Positions 1 to 8,914 are shown, counted from the first letter of the stretch. The stretch is DNA of 43,534 nucleotides from Bacilli bacterium (GCA_017553685.1 JAFZKH010000009.1:100945-144478), one strand, 5' to 3'. The notes: generated from the letters alone by a model not told the origin. Program-made: numbers and translations.

Positions 1-694
1 CTGCTTTTCTAACATCCATTCTAATAGTTGAATAGAATTTTAAAGCTCTACCACCAGTAGTAGTTTCAGGATTTCCAAATAATACTCCTACTTTTTCTCT
101 TAATTGGTTAATAAATATAGCTATAGTATTAGTTTTATTAATAGTACCAGCAAGTTTTCTTAAAGCTTGAGACATAAGTCTTGCTTGAAGTCCAACATGA
201 GAATCTCCCATTTCACCTTCAATTTCAGCTTGTGGAACTAATGCTGCTACTGAGTCTATAACAATTATATTAATAGCAGAACTTCTAACTAATGCATCAC
301 AAATTTCTAATGCTTGTTCTCCAGTATCTGGTTGAGAAAGAAGTAATTCATCTATATTTACTCCTAAATTTTTAGCATATACAGGATCTAATGCATGTTC
401 TGCATCTATAAATGCTGCTCTACCACCTAATTTTTGAACTTCTGCAATTGCATGAAGAGCAAATGTAGTTTTACCAGAAGACTCTGGTCCAAATATTTCT
501 ATAATTCTTCCTTTAGGATATCCACCTACTCCTAAAGCTATATCTAATGCAAGTGATCCACTAGATACAGTATCTATTTCCATCTTGGAATCAGCTCCAA
601 GTCTCATTATTGATCCTTTACCAAATTGTTTTTCTATATCTTGCATAACTTGATTCAAGATTTGCTCTTGATCTTTATTTATATCTTTTGCCAT
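1..694 (-). CDS. recA: RecA recombinase (3' end outside window)
   Basis: RecA is the ATP-dependent DNA strand-exchange protein of homologous recombination and the co-protease that triggers the SOS response. The reverse strand reads [16 protein letters not shown] from an ATG at 694, with an AGGAGG Shine-Dalgarno just upstream. The Walker A motif GPESSGKTT follows the run [12 protein letters not shown]. The second conserved block, [22 protein letters not shown], and the L1/L2 loop region ([21 protein letters not shown]) are present. About 231 codons are visible; the frame is still open at base 1, so the C-terminal third is missing from the window, not from the gene. It has its own promoter and follows the terminator of pgsA, so it is probably transcribed alone. 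The order rodZ/ymfM-pgsA-recA matches B. subtilis except that cinA is absent. Confidence 0.97.
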   Translation of the reverse strand, partial: MAKDINKDQEQILNQVMQDIEKQFGKGSIMRLGADSKMEIDTVSSGSLALDIALGVGGYPKGRIIEIFGPESSGKTTFALHAIAEVQKLGGRAAFIDAEHALDPVYAKNLGVNIDELLLSQPDTGEQALEICDALVRSSAINIIVIDSVAALVPQAEIEGEMGDSHVGLQARLMSQALRKLAGTINKTNTIAIFINQLREKVGVLFGNPETTTGGRALKFYSTIRMDVRKA

Positions 695-726
695 TTAATA
701 TCCTCCTATTAACTGAATACATTATC

Positions 727-755
727 ATTATAATATGCAAATAAATATAAGTCAA
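727..755 (-). promoter_or_regulatory. recA sigma-A promoter
   Basis: On the minus strand a -35 TTGACT (750-755) and a -10 TATAAT (727-732) are separated by exactly 17 bases. The start codon is 32 bases downstream of the -10 with a strong AGGAGG between them. Confidence 0.85.
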
Positions 756-763
756 TAGTTTTT

Positions 764-777
764 CAAACATTTGTTTG
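764..777. promoter_or_regulatory. Putative LexA/DinR-type operator upstream of recA
   Basis: The 14-mer CAAACATTTGTTTG has perfect 6-base inverted arms. It differs from the known B. subtilis LexA consensus CGAACRNRYGTTYG at two positions. It lies just upstream of the recA -35. A second arm ACAAACA (785-791) forms a further inverted repeat with TGTTTGT (772-778). The assignment to LexA is inference; no lexA gene lies in the window. Confidence 0.5.
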
Positions 778-817
778 TTATTTTACAAACATAACTAAAA
801 CCCTTATTTTATATAAT

Positions 818-847
818 AAAAAAAGAATTTCTAACAAGAAATTCTTA
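818..847 (-). terminator. Terminator after pgsA
   Basis: The minus strand reads AAGAATTTCT, loop TGTT, AGAAATTCTT, then a run of seven T. It is a 10-bp stem just past the pgsA stop and separates pgsA from recA. Confidence 0.85.
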
Positions 848-856
848 CAAAAATCA

Positions 857-1465
857 TTATTTTGTTATAAACTTTTTAGCTCCATTAAAATACTGAATAC
901 CAGATATTACTGATAATAATGTAGCAGCTATTATTAAGAAATCAGCTATTGGTAAATTCCATAAACTAAATGGTAGTCCACCTACTAATTTTAGTGTTAT
1001 ACCAATCATTAAAAATGCAGTTTTGAACTTACCTAGTTTTCCAGCTGGTAATACTTCACCTTGTTCAGTTAAAAGCATTCTAACACCATCTACTATAATA
1101 TCTCTACTAATAATAATTACAGGAATAATTGTAGGAATAAATCCTTCTCCAGCAAGTATTATTAATAAACTATTAGTAAGCATCTTATCAGCAATAGGAT
1201 CCATTAATTTACCAAAATTACTAACGTAATTATATTTTCTAGCTATTTTACCATCAAAGAAGTCAGTTATACTTGCTACGATAAATAATACTGCACATAT
1301 AGCTAGTTTCACATCAAGGATTGCAATTCCATTAATTAGATACTTTGGAAAATTATATCCAATCATATCATATGGAAATAAGAATATAATAATTACTATT
1401 ACTGCTAATATTAATCTAATAACTGTTAAAGTATTAGGTAATTTAGGACTTGGTTTTTTACTCAT
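857..1465 (-). CDS. pgsA: CDP-diacylglycerol-glycerol-3-phosphate 3-phosphatidyltransferase
   Basis: This membrane enzyme makes phosphatidylglycerol phosphate, the committed step to phosphatidylglycerol and cardiolipin. The 202-residue protein has the CDP-alcohol phosphotransferase signature D-G-x2-A-R-x8-G-x3-D-x3-D, seen as DGKIAR then GKLMDPIAD, at roughly residues 69-94. Several hydrophobic helices cover most of the chain, starting near residue 13. The N-terminus KLPNTLTVIRL is typical of PgsA. Its ATG overlaps the TGA of the upstream RodZ-like gene (ATGA), so the two are translationally coupled. A terminator follows. Confidence 0.95.
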   Translation of the reverse strand: MSKKPSPKLPNTLTVIRLILAVIVIIIFLFPYDMIGYNFPKYLINGIAILDVKLAICAVLFIVASITDFFDGKIARKYNYVSNFGKLMDPIADKMLTNSLLIILAGEGFIPTIIPVIIISRDIIVDGVRMLLTEQGEVLPAGKLGKFKTAFLMIGITLKLVGGLPFSLWNLPIADFLIIAATLLSVISGIQYFNGAKKFITK

Positions 1466-1947
1466 AGATTAACCCTTTCTATATATCCAACATCAAAGTT
1501 GTTATTACTATTTCTACTGTCTACTATCATATTAATAACAAATATAGATGCACATACAAATAATATAGCTAATAAACCAATTATTATATATTTTAAATAA
1601 CTCTTTCTATTAGTTTCTGTATTTGTATATGGAGATGCTATTTTATTACTATCCATTTTTTCTAATTTTTTACTAGCTTTAGCTATTTCATTTAATGGAA
1701 TCTTAGATGTAGATTCAAATACAAAGTCATTAAACTCATCTATAATATCTTCTGTTTCTAATCCTAAGTATTTAGCATAGTCAACAATTATAGTTTTAAG
1801 TAAGAATTTATCTTTAAAGTCTTTGAAGTTACCTTCTTCTATAGCTTGTAATTGAGATGCTTTATAATTAATATCTCCAGCAGCTTCTTCTAAAGATAAT
1901 CCCATACCTTCTCTTTTTTCCCTTAATTCTTCTCCTATTTCTTTCAT
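1462..1947 (-). CDS. RodZ/YmfM-like helix-turn-helix membrane protein
   Basis: The 161-residue protein has an N-terminal Cro/CI-type helix-turn-helix of the RodZ kind (residues about 3-75, LREKREGMGLSLEEAA onwards). A charged linker and one transmembrane helix near residues 115-140 follow. RodZ proteins link MreB to the cell-wall elongation machinery. Only about 20 residues follow the membrane helix, so the extracellular RodZ domain is reduced to a stub, as in small-genome Firmicutes. The position directly before pgsA matches ymfM of B. subtilis. The Shine-Dalgarno is AAGGAG, and the start lies just below the 3' end of rnpB. Confidence 0.8.
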   Translation of the reverse strand: MKEIGEELREKREGMGLSLEEAAGDINYKASQLQAIEEGNFKDFKDKFLLKTIIVDYAKYLGLETEDIIDEFNDFVFESTSKIPLNEIAKASKKLEKMDSNKIASPYTNTETNRKSYLKYIIIGLLAILFVCASIFVINMIVDSRNSNNNFDVGYIERVNL

Positions 1948-1970
1948 ATAATCTCCTTATAAAATAAAAA

Positions 1971-2321
1971 AATAATTTTTAATAAGCCATGTTCTGTACC
2001 ATAAAGGTGGTAAACATTTATCTATGATTTCTCATCCACTCTTAAATTCAATTCTTCTTAAGTGGTTCCTCTACCAAATTTGAGTTTCTCGCTTGCGGGG
2101 TTTACCTCGTTTCATTCTATATTTTTCAATATAGATTCGTCACTGTGGCACTTTATAAAAATATATCCATAGAAATCCTTAGGATATATTTTTGCCGTTA
2201 GCATAAAGCTACTATAGGTTATTTTTTCCTATACACAAACACTACTGTCATCGCAGAACAGTGCGAGCATGGACTTTCCTCTACATTACGTTTAAAATGC
2301 AGCGTTTACCTAAAAATTATT
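1971..2321 (-). ncRNA. rnpB: RNase P RNA, type B
   Basis: This is the catalytic RNA that trims the 5' leader of pre-tRNAs. On the minus strand the conserved GAGGAAAGTCCATGCTCGCA (CR-I) is followed by AAAGTGCCACAGTGACG, then GGTAAACCCC and GCGAGAAACTCAAATTTGG, and near the 3' end by ACAGAACATGGCTTA. These blocks match the Bacillus type B architecture. Terminal arms AATAATTTTTA (2311-2321) and its complement (from 1971) form helix P1 and set the ends; a T-run follows. It lies just downstream of gpsB, as in B. subtilis, and probably shares that transcript, because only 25 bases separate them. Confidence 0.95.
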
Positions 2322-2346
2322 TAACCCTTTTTATTACTTAATCTAT

Positions 2347-2673
2347 TTATTCCTTTTTATCACCATAAATTATTTTTTCAAGTTGTGATACTCTTCTTAA
2401 TAAATCAACATTAGATACTTCTTTATCAGTACTTTTTACAATTTCAATACTTTCTTTAGCATTTCTTAGTTGATGTTTTAAACTTAGTATTTCATTGTTA
2501 AGTTCTTCTATTTGATTTTCAAGATTTCTTCTTATTCTTTCATATGTTCTATAGTCACTAATAACTATATCTAAGGCTTTATCTACTTCTTGAGGTCTAT
2601 ATCCCCTAGCATCAATCTTAAAATCCCAATTAAGTAATGTATCTGGAGTTAAAACTATTTCGTCGTTTTTCAT
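2347..2673 (-). CDS. gpsB: GpsB/DivIVA-family cell division protein
   Basis: GpsB is a cytoplasmic hexameric adaptor that shuttles penicillin-binding proteins between septum and side wall. The 108-residue protein opens with LTPDTLLNWDFKIDARGYRP and EVDKALD, the membrane- and PBP1-binding DivIVA-type module. A heptad-like coiled coil follows at about residues 40-75, then a short C-terminal helix (LLRRVSQLEKIIYG) typical of the GpsB trimerisation domain. I chose the ATG at 2673 over one 12 bases earlier because GGTGAT sits at Shine-Dalgarno distance from the inner one. It is divergent from recU-ponA, and PonA (PBP1) is the known GpsB partner. Confidence 0.85.
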   Translation of the reverse strand: MKNDEIVLTPDTLLNWDFKIDARGYRPQEVDKALDIVISDYRTYERIRRNLENQIEELNNEILSLKHQLRNAKESIEIVKSTDKEVSNVDLLRRVSQLEKIIYGDKKE

Positions 2674-2689
2674 AAATATCACCATAATA

Positions 2690-2718
2690 ATTATTACATT
2701 TTATAGGTTTTTTGTCAA
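2690..2718 (-). promoter_or_regulatory. gpsB(-rnpB) promoter
   Basis: The minus strand has TTGACA (2713-2718), a 17-base spacer, and AATAAT (2690-2695) preceded by TGT, so the -10 is of the extended type. Confidence 0.7.
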
Positions 2719-2827
2719 TTTACAAGTATTTGAAATACCATTTACAATTACTTTAATAGTAGATTTTTTTATAAATAAAACTACCATAAAATTGAAAATT
2801 ATAGTATAATTAATTAAGGTGAAGTAT

Positions 2828-3358
2828 ATGAATTATCCAGACGGCATCAAAAGAAATAACAAAACTATATATTCTGGTAAAAGAGGTATGACTTTAGAAA
2901 GTGATATTAACGAAACTAATAAATATTACTTAGAAAAAGATATTGCTTTAATATATAAAAAGCCTACTCCTACTAAAGTAATTAAATTAGATGGCAATAG
3001 AATTAAAGATGGATTCTATGAAATACCTTCTACTACAGATTACAATGGAATATATAAAGGTAAATATATTGATTTTGAAGCTAAGGAAACAAGAAGTAAA
3101 ACTTCGTTTTCATTAAATAATATACATGATCATCAAATAAAACATTTAGATAGTGTTTTAAGACATGGTGGTATATCTTTTTTAATTATTAGATTTACTA
3201 CTTTAAATGAAACATATCTATTAATGACTAAAGATTTTATGGAATATATTAATAATCATGAAAGAAAATCTATTCCATATGAATATATAAAGAATAAAGG
3301 GTATTTAATTAAAATAAAATTAAATCCAAGATTAGATTATTTGGAGGTTCTTAAATGA
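2828..3358 (+). CDS. recU: RecU Holliday junction resolvase
   Basis: RecU resolves Holliday junctions in Firmicutes. The 176-residue protein carries the family signature: Y-S-G-K-R-G near the N-terminus, then TTDYNGIYKGKYIDFEAKET with the metal-binding Asp and the E-x-K pair, then the block NIHDHQIKHL. The C-terminal part (IPYEYIKNKGYLI) is also typical. The ATG at 2828 is preceded by AAGGTG at good distance; an in-frame GTG nine bases earlier lies inside that Shine-Dalgarno. A TATAAT at 2805-2810 is a possible -10 without a good -35. The TGA overlaps the ATG of ponA, a coupling also known in B. subtilis. Confidence 0.93.
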   Translation: MNYPDGIKRNNKTIYSGKRGMTLESDINETNKYYLEKDIALIYKKPTPTKVIKLDGNRIKDGFYEIPSTTDYNGIYKGKYIDFEAKETRSKTSFSLNNIHDHQIKHLDSVLRHGGISFLIIRFTTLNETYLLMTKDFMEYINNHERKSIPYEYIKNKGYLIKIKLNPRLDYLEVLK

Positions 3359-6168
3359 AAAAAATCATAAGAAAGAAAAAGAGTACGGGTTCTAAACCTA
3401 AGTTAAAACTAAAATTTTTAAATAGAGAAAAGAAACAATTAACTAAAGATCAAAAAAGAAGAAGAAATAGAAAACTACTTAAAGGATTATTTAATCTATG
3501 TTTAGTGGGTATACTATTAATACTTACTCTAAGTATAGTATTCTCAATATATATAGTTATTAAAGCTCCTGATTTTGATCCAGAAAAACTATATAGAGCT
3601 GAATCATCTATTATATATGATAAAGATGGTAAAGAAATAGCTAAACTAGGTATAGAAAAGAGAAAGAAAGTTACTTATGATGATCTACCTGAAGTATTAG
3701 TAGATGCTATAGTAGCAACAGAAGACTCTAGATATTTCCAACATAATGGATTTGACTTACCTAGATTTACTAAAGCTGCTTTAGGACAAGTTGTTAATAA
3801 ATTACTTGGTAGAGGTGGTAATGCTGGTGGTGGATCTACTATCACAATGCAGGTTAATAAGAATAACTATACTACATCTGAAGTATCTATAACAAGAAAG
3901 TTTACTGATATATACATGGCTATCTTTAAAATAGAAAAGAATTATTCTAAAGAAGAAATAATGGAATATTATGTTAATACATCATTCCTTGGAAATGAAT
4001 CTTATGGTGTTGAACAAGCATGTCAAACTTACTTTGGTAAATCAGTTTCTGATATAGGACTTGCTGAAGCATCTATTATAGCTGGTTTATTCCAAGCACC
4101 TTCTGCATATGATCCATATAGACATCCAGAAGCAACTGAAAGCAGAAGAAATACAGTTTTATATCTAATGAAAATGCATGGATATATAACTCAAGAAGAA
4201 TACGATATAGTTAAGGCTATGCCTGTAACTGATATAGTTATGAAAACTAATCCAATGATTGAAGATAATGAATATCAATCATATATAGATATAGTTATTG
4301 ATGAAATAGAAGAAAAAACTAAGAAGAGTCCTTATACAACTGCTATGAAGATTTATACAAACTTAGATACTAGAAAGCAAAAAGAAATCCAAGATATCAT
4401 GGACGGTGAAACTTGGGAATGGAAAGATGATAAGATACAAGCTGGTATTGCAGTTGTAGATATTAATTCAGGTAAATTAATAGCAGTTGGTGGTGGTAGA
4501 AATAGAACTGGTGAAAGACAGTTTAACTATGCTACTATGATTAATAAACAAATAGGATCTACTGCTAAACCATTATTCGATTATGGACCTGCTATTGAAT
4601 ATAATGGATATTGTGAAAATACACAATTCTTTGATGGACCTTATTCATATAATAGTGGTGGTGCTTTAAAGAACTGGGATGGAAGATTTGAAGGTAACTT
4701 AACATTAAAGGTTGCTCTTGGAGAATCAAGAAATATACCTGCTGTTAAAGCATTCCATTCAGTAGAAAATAGTAAAATAAAAGAATTCGTTATGGGTCTT
4801 GGTATAGAACCTGAAATAGATGAAAATGGTTATATTCATGAAGCACATGCTCTTGGAGCATTTAATGGATCTAATCCAGTACAAATGGCTGGAGCTTATG
4901 CTGCATTTGGTAATGGTGGTTACTATACTAAACCATATACAGTAACTAAAGTAGAATATATTGATACTGGTAAAACAGTTAGTTTAAAGAATAAAACAGA
5001 AAAAGCTATGTCTGATTCAACAGCATTTATGATTACAGATTCATTAATCTGGGCAGTTGAAGGATATGGTAATATTGGTGGTAGAGTTAGAGGAGTTAAA
5101 ATAGCTGCTAAAACTGGTACTACAAACTTCACTTATTCAATTATGAAACAATATAACTTCCCATCATCAGCTGTTAATGATATGTGGACAGTTGGATATA
5201 CTCCTGAGTATTCAGTAGCTATTTGGTATGGTTATGATACCCTAGAAGAAGGATATTATAATACTAATGCTGGTGGTAGAGCTAAGAACCAAATATTCTT
5301 AAAAGTAATTGATATTGTATCTGATGATAAGTCTGGAAATAAGGGATTTAAAGTACCCTCCAGTGTTACAAGAGTAACTATTGAAAAAGAAACAATGCCT
5401 GCTTTATTACCAGGTGAAAATACACCAGATGATATGAAAGTAACAGATTACTGTGCTAAGAAATCATTACCTGGCGGAACATCAGAAAGATTTAATAAGT
5501 TACCTAATGTTACATCATTAACTAGTAGTGCTACTAATACATCAGTAGTACTAAAATGGGATGCTGCTAGTGTTCCTGGATATTATGATGATGCTAACTT
5601 AAAGAAATTAAATGAAATCTACTTTGCTAAACATGTAGATGAAAACTTAGAAGAAAGAAAGAATGCTTTAGGACCTTGGGGTTATGAAGTAATAGAAAAG
5701 AATAATAAAACTGGTGATGAAACATCACTTGGATTTACAACTAGTACAACTATGACTGTAACAAGAAAAGATTATGATGCAACATATATAGTTAAAACAG
5801 CATGGCAAAATGACTGGATAGTTAGATCTACTGGTACTTCAGTAGAAGTTAAATCTAATAAACCAGAAGAAGCTACATTTACTAATACATTTGGATATAA
5901 TCCTGTAAGATATAGTAAATCAACAGATGCTTTCTTTGATAACTCAGATAATCAAATATCTAATGTTAAAGATGATATAGTTGTTAAAGGTACTGATGGT
6001 ACTATAGCAAATCCTAGTTTATCATTAACTTGTTCTATTCCATGTAATGCTGATGGTACTCCAAAGAACTTTGAAGCAATTACAAGTTATACAATAACTT
6101 ATACATTAACTTATGAAGGAAAAACATATAAATTACCTTCATATAGAACAGTTAATATAGTAGATTAA
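3355..6168 (+). CDS. ponA: Class A penicillin-binding protein (PBP1A-like)
   Basis: This is a bifunctional peptidoglycan synthase of 937 residues. A basic cytoplasmic N-terminus precedes a membrane helix at about residues 43-70. The GT51 glycosyltransferase domain follows, with catalytic Glu123 in VATEDSRYFQHNGFD and the motifs GGSTITMQVNKN and EIMEYYVNTSFLG. The transpeptidase has S402-T-A-K405, S458-R-N460 and K586-T-G588. The last 250 residues are beta-rich, with a fibronectin-III-like stretch (TNTSVVLKWDAASVPGYYD). The start overlaps the recU stop and follows GGAGG. It ends in a bidirectional terminator shared with gmk. The wall-synthesis gene shows the cell has peptidoglycan despite the Mollicutes-like composition. 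Confidence 0.96.
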   Translation: MKKIIRKKKSTGSKPKLKLKFLNREKKQLTKDQKRRRNRKLLKGLFNLCLVGILLILTLSIVFSIYIVIKAPDFDPEKLYRAESSIIYDKDGKEIAKLGIEKRKKVTYDDLPEVLVDAIVATEDSRYFQHNGFDLPRFTKAALGQVVNKLLGRGGNAGGGSTITMQVNKNNYTTSEVSITRKFTDIYMAIFKIEKNYSKEEIMEYYVNTSFLGNESYGVEQACQTYFGKSVSDIGLAEASIIAGLFQAPSAYDPYRHPEATESRRNTVLYLMKMHGYITQEEYDIVKAMPVTDIVMKTNPMIEDNEYQSYIDIVIDEIEEKTKKSPYTTAMKIYTNLDTRKQKEIQDIMDGETWEWKDDKIQAGIAVVDINSGKLIAVGGGRNRTGERQFNYATMINKQIGSTAKPLFDYGPAIEYNGYCENTQFFDGPYSYNSGGALKNWDGRFEGNLTLKVALGESRNIPAVKAFHSVENSKIKEFVMGLGIEPEIDENGYIHEAHALGAFNGSNPVQMAGAYAAFGNGGYYTKPYTVTKVEYIDTGKTVSLKNKTEKAMSDSTAFMITDSLIWAVEGYGNIGGRVRGVKIAAKTGTTNFTYSIMKQYNFPSSAVNDMWTVGYTPEYSVAIWYGYDTLEEGYYNTNAGGRAKNQIFLKVIDIVSDDKSGNKGFKVPSSVTRVTIEKETMPALLPGENTPDDMKVTDYCAKKSLPGGTSERFNKLPNVTSLTSSATNTSVVLKWDAASVPGYYDDANLKKLNEIYFAKHVDENLEERKNALGPWGYEVIEKNNKTGDETSLGFTTSTTMTVTRKDYDATYIVKTAWQNDWIVRSTGTSVEVKSNKPEEATFTNTFGYNPVRYSKSTDAFFDNSDNQISNVKDDIVVKGTDGTIANPSLSLTCSIPCNADGTPKNFEAITSYTITYTLTYEGKTYKLPSYRTVNIVD

Positions 6169-6197
6169 AAAAAGACTGATTACTCAGTCTTTTCTTT
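6166..6197. terminator. Bidirectional terminator between ponA and gmk
   Basis: The hairpin AAAAGACTGA, loop TTAC, TCAGTCTTTT has A-rich and T-rich flanks, so it works on both strands. The loop base at 6180 belongs to the gmk stop codon, and the ponA stop lies at its left edge. Confidence 0.88.
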
Positions 6198-6737
6198 TTG
6201 TACTATTTTTTCTAGTTCTTCTACAGCCATATTAAGGTCATCATTAACAATATTATAATCATATCTAGTAGATATCTCTATTTCCTTTTTAGCAGTATTT
6301 AATCTATCTTCTATGTCTTCTAAAGATACATTACCTCTTTTAATTAATCTTTCTCTTAGAATGTCCATAGATGGTGGTAATAAGAATATAGATACTGCAT
6401 CAGGATACATTCTTTTAATGTTGGCTTCTCCTTCTACTTCTATAATCATTATTACATCTTTACCATTATTTAATTGTTCATCTAAAGTATTCTTTAAAGT
6501 ACCATAATAATTATGATTATAAATAGTGTATTCTAGAAATTCACCATTTTTAATCTTATCTTCAAATTCTTCTTTAGTAATAAAATGATATGTCTTATCA
6601 GGTATATCTCCTTCTCTTATTTCTCTAGATGTACAAGATACACTCTTATAAGCATCATTTCTTTTTAAGTATTCAGATACAATAGTATCCTTTCCTATTC
6701 CAGAAGGACCACTTACTATTATTAATTTTCCTCTCAT
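6180..6737 (-). CDS. gmk: Guanylate kinase, divergent
   Basis: Guanylate kinase converts GMP to GDP with ATP. The 185-residue protein has the P-loop GPSGIGKDT near residue 9. The GMP-binding segment SCTSREIREGD corresponds to the usual S-x-T-T-R-x-P-R-x-G, and NYYGT is conserved, as is the lid RLIKRGNVSLEDIEDRL. Several normally fixed positions differ: GKDT for GKGT/S, and IIEVEGE in place of EIDVQGA, so the guanine-binding Asp is replaced by Glu. The fold assignment is safe; strict GMP specificity is less so. It is the last gene of the four-gene unit starting at 8886, starts eight bases after the 83-aa ORF, and ends in the shared terminator. Confidence 0.85.
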   Translation of the reverse strand: MRGKLIIVSGPSGIGKDTIVSEYLKRNDAYKSVSCTSREIREGDIPDKTYHFITKEEFEDKIKNGEFLEYTIYNHNYYGTLKNTLDEQLNNGKDVIMIIEVEGEANIKRMYPDAVSIFLLPPSMDILRERLIKRGNVSLEDIEDRLNTAKKEIEISTRYDYNIVNDDLNMAVEELEKIVQKEKTE

Positions 6738-6745
6738 ATTAACTC

Positions 6746-6997
6746 CTATTTATTAGTATTATGATAATAATTAAACTCTGCTAATTCAGATGATAGTTTA
6801 TCTAATTCTTCATTTTCTTCATAGTTTAATATATCTTCTAATTCAAATATTAATTGATCTATAGATTTACTAGAATACTCAATATCATTTCTTTTAAGTA
6901 TATCTATTTGTCTTTTAGTTAAATATAACTTATCATTTATTTTTTCTAATTGATTTTCTTCAAATACATCTTGTATTATCTTATCTATTTCATTCAT
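6746..6997 (-). CDS. Small acidic helical protein, function unknown
   Basis: I do not recognise a family. The 83-residue product is acidic and predicted helical, with repeating Leu/Ile positions in DQLIFELEDILNYEENEELD, no cysteine, no signal peptide and no membrane helix. It begins inside the end of the PLP-lyase gene (8-base overlap) and precedes gmk by eight bases, so it is translated from the same message. The tight coupling supports it as a real gene. rpoZ follows gmk in Bacillus, but this sequence lacks omega-subunit motifs. Confidence 0.7.
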   Translation of the reverse strand: MNEIDKIIQDVFEENQLEKINDKLYLTKRQIDILKRNDIEYSSKSIDQLIFELEDILNYEENEELDKLSSELAEFNYYHNTNK

Positions 6998-8219
6998 TAT
7001 CTAACTCCATTAATGCACTAAGTAAACCAAGTTTGCCATATTCATATGTTAATGCTCCTTGTTGATATGCTGAAAATGGTTCTCTAAGTGGTCCATCACA
7101 ACTAAGTTCTATTGATGATCCTTGTGTAAATGAACCAGATGCCATTATAACATCATCTTCATAACCTGGCATATAAGCTGGTATTGGAACTACATTAGAA
7201 TCAATTGGAGACCCTTTTTGAATTCCTTGGCAATACTTAATTAATTTATCTCTATCATGGAATATAATATTTTGAACTATATCCACTCTTTCTTCATTAT
7301 ATTTAGGATCTACTTCATATCCAAAACTTTCCATTACTTTAGCAGTAAGTATTGCTGTTTTTAAAGCATTTCTAACTACTGAAGGTGCTAAGAATAAACC
7401 TTTTAATATATCTCTATTTGAGTTCCCTGTAGGTCCTACTTCTTTACCTTCTCCAGGAAGAGTTAATCTTTCACCACATAATTTAATTAAATCACTTCTT
7501 CCTACTATATATCCACCATTAGATGCTATACCAGCACCTAGATTCTTAATAAGAGATCCACATGCTATATCTACACCTACTTCAGTTACTTCTTTCTTAT
7601 TAACAAATTCACAATAACAGTTATCCACCATAATAATAGTTTCAGGAGATACTTCTTTAATTAATTTAGTAACCTTTTCTATCTTACTTATAGAAATACT
7701 TTTTCTAGTAGAATACCCTTTACTTCTTTGAATTTCTATAACCTTTACTTTATTATTTTCTAAGTATTCTTTAACTCTATCATAATCAAAATCATTTTCT
7801 ACCAAATCTATTTGATCATATTTTACTCCATAACTCTTTAAGGAACTATCGTTATCTCTAATACCTATTACTTCATGTAAAGTATCATATGGAGTTCCTG
7901 AAATACTTAAAAGTATATCATTTGGTCTTAAAAGAGCAAATAAACAAACAGTTAAAGTATGAGAACCTGATACAAATTGAGTTCTTACTAATGCATCTTC
8001 TGTTTTAAATATATCTGCATATACTTTTTCTATGGCTTCTCTTCCTATATCAGAATATCCATATCCAGTAGTACTATTAAAACAGTTTTCAGATATATTA
8101 TTCTTTTTAAATGCCTTTAATACTTTATTAGAGTTATAAAAACATATATTATCTATTTTATTAAATTCTTCTTTTAATAGAGATTCTTCTCTATCTACTA
8201 TAGTTTCATAATCAATCAT
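6990..8219 (-). CDS. PLP-dependent aluminium-resistance / methionine gamma-lyase-like protein
   Basis: This is a fold-type I PLP enzyme of the family often annotated as aluminium resistance protein or methionine gamma-lyase (Met_gamma_lyase family). The 409-residue length is typical. Lys225 in CGSLIKNLGAGIASNGGYI is the likely Schiff-base lysine, Asp199 in IIMVDN is the residue that contacts the pyridine nitrogen, and the segment QFVSGSHTLTVCLFALLRP is the family's phosphate-binding region. The C-terminus PLREPFSAYQQGALTYEYGK is highly characteristic. The true substrate of this family is poorly known. The start overlaps the SDR stop by eight bases. Confidence 0.88.
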   Translation of the reverse strand: MIDYETIVDREESLLKEEFNKIDNICFYNSNKVLKAFKKNNISENCFNSTTGYGYSDIGREAIEKVYADIFKTEDALVRTQFVSGSHTLTVCLFALLRPNDILLSISGTPYDTLHEVIGIRDNDSSLKSYGVKYDQIDLVENDFDYDRVKEYLENNKVKVIEIQRSKGYSTRKSISISKIEKVTKLIKEVSPETIIMVDNCYCEFVNKKEVTEVGVDIACGSLIKNLGAGIASNGGYIVGRSDLIKLCGERLTLPGEGKEVGPTGNSNRDILKGLFLAPSVVRNALKTAILTAKVMESFGYEVDPKYNEERVDIVQNIIFHDRDKLIKYCQGIQKGSPIDSNVVPIPAYMPGYEDDVIMASGSFTQGSSIELSCDGPLREPFSAYQQGALTYEYGKLGLLSALMELDNE

Positions 8220-8886
8220 AATCCACCTCTATTATACTTCCTGTAGGAGTTTCACTATTAACTATATCATATATATAATTAGATACATATTCAGTAGTTA
8301 ATAATTTAGTTTGTCCATATCTATTCATTTCTTCTTTTAGATAATCAGGATTCATTTCTCTAATAGATGAAGTATCTATCCATGGAAATAATAAACTAAT
8401 AAATCTAATATTTGGATAAGATAAACTAAATGTTTTAGCAAATGTATTTATAGCTGCTTTAGAAGCTATATAATCTACTCCATCTTTAGTAGGTGTTTTA
8501 GTAGAATCTAAAGAAGACATAAATATAACATTTCCTTTAATTAATGGAAGTAAATACTTAGTAATTAAGAAAGTACCTACTACATTGACCTCTAATACAT
8601 CCATAAATTCTTCTTTAGTTTTATCCTCAATAGAATTATCTTTACATAAACAAGCAACATTTATTAAAGTATCTATTTCTTCATCTTTAACACATTCATA
8701 TAACTCTTTAATAGATTCTTCATCTTTTAGATTACATCTATATACTTCATAGTTATTTATAACATCCAAATAATCTATTTCTTTATTATTATATGTAAGT
8801 AATAAATCATAACCTTCATTATAAAATTTTAATGCTAAAGCTTTTCCTATAGAGGAAGCAGCTCCTGTAATTAAAACTGTTTTCAT
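8212..8886 (-). CDS. Short-chain dehydrogenase/reductase
   Basis: This is a classical SDR of 224 residues with a Rossmann fold. The cofactor loop is TGAASSIGKA near residue 7, the NNAG-equivalent is INVACL, the catalytic Ser lies in FMSSLDS, and the active-site pair is Y-I-A-S-K. The substrate cannot be told from sequence. It is the first gene of a four-gene minus-strand unit with the PLP lyase, the 83-aa ORF and gmk. The Shine-Dalgarno AAAGGAG and an extended -10 precede it. Confidence 0.85.
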   Translation of the reverse strand: MKTVLITGAASSIGKALALKFYNEGYDLLLTYNNKEIDYLDVINNYEVYRCNLKDEESIKELYECVKDEEIDTLINVACLCKDNSIEDKTKEEFMDVLEVNVVGTFLITKYLLPLIKGNVIFMSSLDSTKTPTKDGVDYIASKAAINTFAKTFSLSYPNIRFISLLFPWIDTSSIREMNPDYLKEEMNRYGQTKLLTTEYVSNYIYDIVNSETPTGSIIEVDYD

Positions 8887-8905
8887 ATAAAACTCCTTTC
8901 ATGGT

Positions 8906-8914
8906 ATTATATCA
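8906..8914 (-). promoter_or_regulatory. Extended -10 promoter before the SDR-gmk unit
   Basis: The minus strand has TGATATAAT, an extended -10, about 20 bases before the start codon of the SDR gene. No good -35 is seen. The site lies just past the phosphoketolase terminator. Confidence 0.55.
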
